From the NCBI GenBank assembly GCA_023897205.1, contig JAHWDD010000006.1, positions 4,496,986-4,560,985 of the forward strand: a stretch of DNA of 64,000 bases, given 5' to 3'. Positions 57,396-64,000 of the stretch are shown here, in pieces; position 1 is the first letter of the stretch, and the number at the start of each line of letters is the position of its first letter. A model generated the notes under the pieces. The model saw only the letters and a program-made list of their open reading frames with translations, searched no databases and was not told the origin of the DNA. The stretch comes from Exophiala sp. HKRS030 (taxonomy: Eukaryota > Ascomycota > Eurotiomycetes > Chaetothyriales > Herpotrichiellaceae). The position numbers were made by a program, and so were the translations under genes.

Positions 57396-57954
57396 ATAAG
57401 CAACGTGTGGTGAAGTGTTCTCCGAAATTAAAACTACTATAAGTTCTGCTCGCTTACTCTTTTGAATCCTATTTGCTTTCTATGTCGTCCAGTACCAATG
57501 CTTCCGCTGTTGCTTTCCACAGTCTAGTCTTTGATGCCGAATATATCAGCATCGTCACCGTAGTCTTTGGCAAAGAGAAGGGTATATGATAAGCCTAGAT
57601 ATTTTCCCTTATCTTTTTACTAGCTACGATCTAGCGTGATTTTCCTCTTGCTATGGGTCTCGGATTCTAGGAGCTTGTAAATGTAGTGCCGTAGACTAAT
57701 TTCGCTTTCTTGATATTCGAAAGATTCTGTTGGTTACGTCCCAATTCTTTGTGTATAGGTCGTTTAGGTTGAGCGAATTTTTGAATACTAGGCGAGAGAT
57801 TAATACTTCTGCGAGGCTATAATAGCTAGCTCTCAAATGAAGGATGGATTTAAAAGAGATATAAAAGAAAATAAAAAAAGATTCGATTAGATCGTGTGAT
57901 GGAGAACCACTAGAGGGAGTTATTAGTAATAATAACCTATGATAATGTATTGTA

Positions 57955-58037
57955 ATGTCTTACGGGACTCGAACCCCGAGCCTTTTCCAATCATTAGATT
58001 GCTAAGGAAACGTTATACCCTTAAACCAGATCCCCAT
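57955..58037 (-). tRNA. tRNA-like sequence or tRNA-derived repeat, AGC anticodon candidate
   Basis: On the minus strand the segment contains a pol III A-box (TGGTTTAAGGG) and B-box (GGTTCGAGTCC) at tRNA spacing. A perfect 5-bp anticodon stem (TTTCC/GGAAA) closes a loop reading TTAGCA followed by a roughly 10-nt insert, the position where nuclear tRNA introns sit; this gives AGC (Ala). A short D stem (GTT/AAC) is also present. However, the acceptor ends do not pair and the T stem is imperfect, so this is probably a tRNA pseudogene or a tRNA-derived SINE piece rather than a working tRNA. Confidence 0.35.
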
Positions 58038-58384
58038 TATTGTTAAAAAATTTTAGAGAAGCCTATATATATTGGAACTGAGAGATATGGGATCGGCACT
58101 CTCCGCCAGTCCAGCAGGAAGGAGTCCGAGGAGTCTAAGTGCAAGCAAGCCCTGTGCTAGTACCAGGATGTCAACTACCAACACCATAACAACACCAACC
58201 AACCTGACTTGTGCAAGCGAACTGAACTGAGAGATCTCCTGTGAGAACCTCAAGACCTGTGAAGCCCTGAAAACTTAGAACCTGAACCTGAACCCCTACT
58301 GTTGCATGAACCTCTGGCGAGCAAAACCTGCTTGTTGCTTGTTGTGTCTATGCTAGGAAGCCTCATGAATCTACAACGGGATGC

Positions 58385-58501
58385 AAAAAGTATTTGCAGA
58401 CTTGCCGCTCTAATTTACCTAATAGGCCAATCACAAGCTTCAAAACGAGATTTGAGCCAATCAAAGCAGCAGGCTATTTCAAGGTTGTGCAAATACTTTT
58501 T
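58385..58501. repeat. Small inverted-repeat (MITE-like) element
   Basis: A perfect 14-bp inverted repeat, AAAAAGTATTTGCA at 58385-58398 and its complement at 58488-58501, brackets about 90 bp. It would form a stem with a loop, resembling a short miniature inverted-repeat element. No clear target duplication is visible. Confidence 0.4.
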
Positions 58502-58606
58502 TATATCAGCCCAAGGCTTGGCGCCTGTACAGGACTTGCACAGCACGTGACTCTTTGAAGCAAAATCTCCTGCGCACGTCGCACGGGTAAAAACTACGAT
58601 GTTATC

Positions 58607-58862
58607 TGTCAGCTTTGTGAGCGTCGACGAAATGACTGTCAACACGCACAAATGGATTGAATTAATGTCTGTCTGGTCTATAGAATGATAAGGATTCCTC
58701 TTCTCTATATAAATGAGTGTGAATAAGAGAAAATCTCTCCTGATGCGCAAGAAAATCAATAATCGAGTGCACTAGGTAAGTACTTATCAATATATCGAAT
58801 ATACGCACTAGCCAGTCGATAGTTCGGTCAATAATTGGTTGATTAGTAAGCACAAGCCAACA
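58607..58862 (-). repeat. 3' LTR of the copia element
   Basis: 256 bp, starting TGTTGG at 58862 and ending with GCTGACA at 58607 when read on the minus strand, i.e. TG..CA termini. It contains a TATA-like motif (TTTATATAG, about 58706-58715). It matches the 5' LTR except for transitions. Only this copy is complete. Confidence 0.85.
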
Positions 58863-58882
58863 CACCCCCCCAGGGAAGCCTA
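58863..58882 (-). promoter_or_regulatory. Polypurine tract of the copia element
   Basis: On the minus strand a run of seven G, flanked by a TG, sits directly before the TGTTGG start of the 3' LTR, the place and composition expected for the plus-strand primer. Confidence 0.6.
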
Positions 58883-59419
58883 TAATAACAGGGTTACCTA
58901 TAAAGCTTTTCTCGTTAGTGTAAAGTTAGTTTATATAGACTTTTCATAGTATTTTAGTTCTAAAAGAGCGTAATTTACTATTAAAGTATTTTCCTTACCT
59001 CTAGTATCCTTTTCTATCGATCTTATTATAGCGTTATCGTTGTAATTTATTAGAGGTTTAACTACTTTATAAACCTATTATAAGGTTACTCTCCTAGTAG
59101 TTTAGTAAGTCCGTTAGTACTTATTAATATTATAGCTACCTATTCTAGAGTAATAACTCTATTATTAACTAATTCTCTTATCTAGTACCTATAAATATTA
59201 ATATATTTAAGTCGAGTTATAAGCTTATAGCTTAGTACTATAAATAAGCGAATTATCTATTAATTATTATAGAAGATATAGATATAGTTATAGATCTTAG
59301 GGCTTATCGGGAGGCTCTTCCCTATAGATCCTAGGAACCTCTTCTATTATATCACTTCCTTTAAGACTTCTATTAGAGCGAGAAGCTTAGCCTCTATCGA
59401 CGACGTTATAATTATGCGC

Positions 59420-59530
59420 TATCGGTTTACTTTCTAACTAAATAGGCCTTCAAAGAGGTAGAAGATGAATCCTTGCGAGCTTTTTCTGTCGAAGCTATCG
59501 CCGAAAGCCGCATCGGAGTAAATCCTAAGT
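59420..59530 (-). pseudogene. Copia RNase H remnant
   Basis: The minus-strand frame reads YSDAAFGDSFDRKSSQGFIF then YLFEGLFS, followed by a stop where copia RNase H has WK; this is the GYSDAD..DRKS.SGY domain of the Ty1/copia class. TGG has become TAG, as in the rest of the element. Confidence 0.75.
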
Positions 59531-60009
59531 TATTCTACCTTATTATCGCCTCGTCGGTAGACGATTCCTTAGTCCTTAGTGCCGCTTAGATACCTGATAA
59601 CTCTATTAGCAAGTAAGGTATGCTTTAGCGATGGATTTCTCAAGAATTATGCTAGTTGTGAGGCCGCAAATAAGATATTAGGCCTTGTTTGGATTGTAAC
59701 CTAGTTAATAGATTTAATCTTTTGTTAATAGAGATGAATCTCCTCCGGAGTTGCCTATTCCGGATTGGGCTCTAGCTTTTCTAGAGACAGTAGTGTATTA
59801 GCCGGTTTGTGATCCTCTAGGTTGAACCTTAAGGTTATCTTGTTGATGTAGGAGTCCTGGATTAATGAGAGAGTACCTCTCTATCGGTCTCTAACGATTC
59901 GGATGCCCAGGAACCAATTAGCTTTTGGTAAGTGCCTCAGCTTATAGATCTTACTAAGTTCTCGGATGAGGCCTTTAGCCTTTTCCTCATTATTCCTGTA
60001 ATAGATAAA

Positions 60010-60327
60010 CAGGATATTATTAACGTAGAAGAAGACGATGATAAAGTTATTTTGTAGTATATAGTTAACTCCTTTGACCTCCTTAAGGCCTAATCTAATG
60101 AGTCCTTCTGTAAGTTCGCGATGCTATAGGAGTAGTGATCTCTTTAATTCGTATAGGGCTCTTAAGAGCCTGAGGACCTTACCGTCGCTAAGCCCTTCTG
60201 GGGCTTTAATATAGACCTCCTCATTAAGTTCACTATTGAGGAAGGTATTTATAGCGTCGGACTGCTTTAATTCCAAGTTATATCCTGCCACAAGGCTTAT
60301 AAGGATCCTAAAGGTCTCTCCGGTCAA
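60010..60327 (-). pseudogene. Copia reverse transcriptase remnant
   Basis: The frame at 60124-60327 carries the copia RT signature: SLVAGYNLELKQSDAINTFL (the D-x-x-x-A-F-L region) followed by NEEVYIKAPEGL and LRALYELK. Further left, at 60010-60027, the frame reads YVNNIL in place of the catalytic YVDDIL, with both Asp codons now Asn, a change expected from a single G-to-A transition per codon. Confidence 0.8.
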
Positions 60328-63300
60328 GGTTACGGCGTAATTATCGCTCTCTATATACTATAAATTACCTCTAATACATAGCCTTGCCTTGAACTTCTCT
60401 AGATATCCTTTATTGTCGAACTTATACTTAAACACCCATATTAGTAGTAGAGGTTTCGAGGTTACATATTAGGATTTAACCTCTTCCTAAGTTCCTCTTG
60501 CTTGGAGTTCTTTAATCTTAACAGTAACTACCTCAAGCTATTCCTTTGCGAAAGGATAAACCTTCATTTTATACTAGTAGCGAGGTTCTTGTGGTATAGA
60601 GTCTTAGTGTCGTTTATGGGGATTTCCTCCCTTATTAAGCATAGTAGCGAATACTGTGTAATAGGCCGTAAGTCCTCCATTCTCAGTATTATCTAGTGCT
60701 ATTGCGAATGCTTGACGACGAGGTTTTAGTCGTCTTCGAGTGCTAGGAGGAAGAATATTAGCTTTATCGAAGTCCGCACTCACATGATGCGGAGGTCTAT
60801 CCTCCTTAATACTTGTCGGTATAGACTCTCGGCTTTCTATATCGGTTTTAGGTGTCGTTATCGACCTCTCCGTTGCCGTATCGGGCTCCGGAGTAGGATA
60901 TATACCGGCCGCATAGCTCCCAGGGCCGAACCCATGTTGGGGATTCTAATTAGGGTTAACCGATATAGCTGTGTTAGCTGCCGTGAGATTAGTACCGTAA
61001 GAAGGAGTTAGTAGTAGAGTGGCTATATTTATAGACTAAATATCCTAAGGTTTAGCCTCGTCGGTGCTAAGACTTAGATAAGGCTATAAAATTCTAATAT
61101 TATGTAACTTAGCCTCGTTACTAGCGCGAGGCTAGGTTTATAGTAGATACTATTATCGGATAACCTCTATGGTATTACCTATCTTATTGTCGGTGGTTTC
61201 GCTATTATTAAGGCTTCGTCTTCCTTCCTCTGCGATTGCCTCGATATTATTAACGATAGGGATAGTCCTAAGTAACTCTAGAAGTAGTAATTGCTTTAGA
61301 TCGTAGAAGGAATTATCATTAAAGGTAACATCTCTTACCCTAAGAATACGATGTTTTCTAGGTTCCTATATACGATAGATATTCCTTAAATTATATCTAA
61401 TAAGGTAACCGATCTATACGCGCGGCTCTAATTTATCGCGGCGTGCGATATCCTTATTAAGGAAGTAAGCCTTATATCCTATTAGGTATAAGTAAGCATA
61501 AGTGGGCTTTTTACCCAATATTATCTTAATAGGGGTCTTCTATTACGCCTGTCGGTGCGGGATCCTATTAAGGAGATATCCCGCCGTCATAATAATCTTA
61601 GGCCATAAGTCGGCTAGAAGATTTGCCTATACTCTCATACATCTTGCTAGAGTTACGATTACGCGCCCGGCTCTCTCGGTATGCCCATTTTACGCAGGAG
61701 TTCTTAGGGATGACCTTTCCATAGTTAATCCTCGATCCTGTATAAGGACATCGAAGTCTTTTCCTAATGAGGTCTCTCCGTCGAGCCTCATGAATATAAC
61801 TTAGCGATTATACCTCGTTTTGACGATGTTGAGGTAAGAGGTAAGCGCCTATAGACTGTCGCTCTTCCTTAGGAGCGTATATACGTAATTTATTCCTATA
61901 ACGAAGTATTTAAAGTAAGCAACCTAATTATACCCATTATACCTATTTAATAGGTCTATTAAGTCGAAGGAGACTCTTTTAAAGGGACCTGTAGCAGGTT
62001 CCTCCTGTCCTAAAAGCCTAGAGATCTGTTAAGTTACCTTTAATAGTCGACAGGGTTTATAGGGAGTCATTTTAGTGGAGTTCTCGTCGAGTACTACGTC
62101 GGCGGATACCTTCTGTAGGTGTGAGATCGATTCCTTACTTGGGTAGCCTAGTGTGCGATACTATTCGCTTATTAACTTATGGACTGCCTCGGAGGGTTTG
62201 TGTACAGCGAAATTTTAGTATATTTAGTTCGTCGATAGAAGCTAATAACCATTACTTGGAGTGAGGTCGTATAAGGCTCCCTCATAATAAAATAGCTTAT
62301 CCTTGCGAGTATCCTAGTAGATGCCTTTACGGCCAAGTCTCGCTAATAACACCAAGTTAGATAGGAAGCCTAGGATATAAGCGACGTTAAGGAGTTGCAT
62401 AATCTTCGTTTATAAGTCGGTTTTGACCGATATAGTTACTATTCCATAGGCTTTAATGGGATATGAGGTTATTCCGGCCCAAACCACTTACCTATTGCCT
62501 AGTAAGGTCTTGTTGAAGCCTCTCAAGTTGTTAGTAATATAGATATTAGATCCTAAATTAAGGATCCATCCTAATGAGATATCTCCTTATCGGAGGAGAT
62601 TCCTTCCTATTGTTACTACTATAGCGATAGTAACTTATGAGTCCTTCTTCTTATAGGAGGAGATAAAATCCTTAAACCTCTTCTTGAGTTTTAGACTATT
62701 AACGACCTTATTATAGACCTTCTTCTCAGTATTAGGTCTAACCGTCTACCATGAGGGTCTAAGATCGGGATTTAGATAGTAATCCTTCTCTATCGGGTAG
62801 TTTCCTCCGCATACGTACTTTCTAGGTTGCGAAGGTAGTTAATCCTTATTTAAGGATCGTTGTTCGACGTTAAATGTAGAGTATGATATCCTACTCCCTG
62901 TCGTCGTCGGTGTATACCTGCGCAAGTTACGATACTTGTTAAGGACCTGAAGGAGTATATCCTTCGTCTCTATATCGTCTATCTGTGTAAGGTAACTAGT
63001 TACGAAGCCTCCGTTAATACCTCTTACAGTATTAAGGAAGTCTATAATAGGTTAAGTACCTAAGGCTTCTAGGATTCCTTTATCCTGAGCCCGAGTAGCT
63101 ATATCTTCCTATCGGTCTATCCAATATAGGATATCCTCAGTCTTTAGACACTCCTTAAGAGCTTAATATTCGGCTAGAATAGTACTCTTTAAGGCTCCTA
63201 ACGAGGGAGCGACTCGAATCTTTAGTTAAGTAAGTTACTCCGCCACTAAGGTAGCCTTCTTTAAGTATAACTTGAAGTTCGGTAAAATCGACGATATGAT

Positions 63301-63370
63301 CGTTTCGCCGATCTTTTTAATTAATTTGTTAACGGTATTATACTCCTTAATTTGTCTATTATAGAGCTTT

Positions 63371-63553
63371 TTATCCATAAGGAATAATTCCTTCTAGGCT
63401 ACTATTAGTTGGTCGAACGATATCGCTTTCTCCTGATATTTCGTGAACGTTGGAATAGTAGGTTTTATTAAGGGAAGCCTTTCCTTGCGGGAAGGATCTA
63501 GATATCCCCAGACATCTTCGCGAACTGCGTCTAACTGGACTTGTAGAATCCAT
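63371..63553 (-). pseudogene. Possible gag start of the copia element
   Basis: A 60-codon open frame beginning MDSTSPVRR about 230 bp inside the 5' LTR, where copia Gag-Pol starts. It is truncated by a stop after 60 codons. The identification is positional, with no conserved motif. Confidence 0.4.
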
Positions 63554-63781
63554 TAAGGCTAATCATCGGAACTTCTCAGAACCTTCAGAACCTTTGAATT
63601 AGGAGATATTTCCTCGTTGGATATATTGTTATTGCTATAACAATTATATAGTCGGCACACTATCCTGATTCGGCAACCGAGATTCGTTTTAGCACGAATG
63701 ACGTTGTGAGTTAACTAATCAGGATGTCGGAATGACAATGCCAAGTGATTTAGCGTGGTAACTTAGTGTCGGATATTTTCC

Positions 63782-63791
63782 GGGCTCATAA
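63782..63791 (-). promoter_or_regulatory. Primer-binding site, initiator tRNA-Met anticodon stem-loop type
   Basis: The plus-strand sequence GGGCTCATAA matches the anticodon stem-loop of eukaryotic initiator tRNA-Met (loop CUCAUAA); the minus-strand transcript is therefore complementary to it. It begins one base inside the 5' LTR end. Copia and Ty5 are known to prime from this internal part of the tRNA (half-tRNA priming). Confidence 0.7.
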
Positions 63792-63792
63792 C

Positions 63793-64000
63793 TGTTAGCT
63801 TTGTGAGCGTCGACGAAATAACTGTCAACACGCACAAATGGATTGAATTGATGTCTATCTGGTCTATAGAATAATGAGGATTCCTCTTCTCTATATAAAT
63901 GAGTGTGAACAAGAGAAAATCTCTCCTGATGCGCAAGAAAATCAATAATCGAGTGCACTAGGTGAGTGCTTGTCAATATATCGAATATGCGCACTGGCCA
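63793..64000 (-). repeat. 5' LTR of the copia element, incomplete
   Basis: 208 bp of the repeat are in the window; it ends CTAACA at 63793 (minus reading), directly followed after one base by the primer-binding site. Every difference from the 3' LTR that I compared is a G/A or C/T transition. Confidence 0.85.

Larger units (their letters stand above)
57021..58606. other. Gene-free stretch left of the copia element
   Basis: Apart from the short ORF, the tRNA-like sequence and the MITE-like hairpin listed separately, nothing else is supported. The part from 57,400 to 57,950 is AT-rich and looks like decayed repeat; 58,050-58,600 has ordinary composition. Confidence 0.45.
58607..64000 (-). mobile_element. 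RIP-decayed Ty1/copia LTR retrotransposon, truncated by the window end
   Basis: Left (3') LTR at 58607-58862 and right (5') LTR from 63793 to beyond the window; the two are near-identical direct repeats. Internal landmarks on the minus strand, in copia order from right to left: primer-binding site next to the 5' LTR, a gag-like open frame at 63371-63553, RT at about 60010-60330, RNase H at about 59420-59530, and a purine tract just inside the 3' LTR. RT followed by RNase H at the 3' end with the intervening sizes fits Pseudoviridae/Ty1-copia. Most of the interior is strongly AT-rich with TAG in place of TGG, so no protein can be made. About 48 bp of the 5' LTR lie beyond the window. Confidence 0.88.

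Noticed and set aside
1..64000. CRISPR arrays, rRNA genes, bacterial operons or ribosome binding sites
   Set aside because: No regularly spaced repeats with unique spacers and no rRNA-like sequence; the sequence is eukaryotic with spliceosomal introns.

Overview
The window is nuclear DNA from a filamentous ascomycete (Pezizomycotina). The evidence is many short (about 50-130 bp) GT..AG introns with CTRAY branch points, fungus-specific families (Zn2Cys6 regulator, PalB/RIM13 calpain, SLM PH protein, CDR/PDR ABC pump, DAL5-type MFS), and two transposons wrecked by C-to-T/G-to-A transitions of the repeat-induced point mutation (RIP) kind. I cannot name the genus. Genes are dense and lie on both strands, without operons. 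The exon structures given were worked out by hand from splice motifs and reading frame. || Layout. 1.3-12.3 kb: SnoaL-like protein, an (R)-amine-transaminase-like class IV aminotransferase, a six-intron PDR ABC pump, a small two-helix membrane protein and a Zn2Cys6 regulator, possibly one small metabolic cluster. 12.3-13.9 kb: AT-rich degenerate repeats, then a lone 2Fe-2S ferredoxin domain. 14.9-28.6 kb: housekeeping genes (flavin reductase-like protein, COQ6, PalB/RIM13 calpain, peroxisomal carrier, mitochondrial-type tRNA m1A methyltransferase, DCR2-like phosphatase, OXNAD1-like oxidoreductase). 30.7-41.9 kb: LSD1-type demethylase with HMG box, FMN split-barrel protein with a membrane anchor, Ada/AraC-type protein, MFS permease, CENP-Q/Fta7-like kinetochore protein. 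42.9-57.0 kb: SLM1/2-like PH protein, a decayed Tc1/mariner-type transposon (46.8-49.4 kb, 41-bp inverted repeats, TA duplication), a two-RRM protein, a coiled-coil protein and a PhyH-family dioxygenase. 57-64 kb: a tRNA-like sequence, a small hairpin element and a RIP-decayed Ty1/copia retrotransposon on the minus strand, running off the right edge. || The most useful observation for a reader is that six or seven otherwise well-preserved genes (ABC pump, COQ6, LSD1, MFS, CENP-Q, coiled-coil protein, with four sites in the ABC pump alone) are broken only by net -1 shifts, mostly in short homopolymers. Adding one base per site gives total lengths divisible by three and of normal family size. 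Several are housekeeping genes, so sequencing undercalls are likelier than pseudogenes. The most interesting biology is the (R)-amine-transaminase homologue with its neighbours, the eukaryotic Ada-type protein with an acidic tail, and the copia element, whose primer-binding site matches the anticodon stem-loop of initiator tRNA-Met and whose RT catalytic aspartates have been converted by RIP-type transitions.
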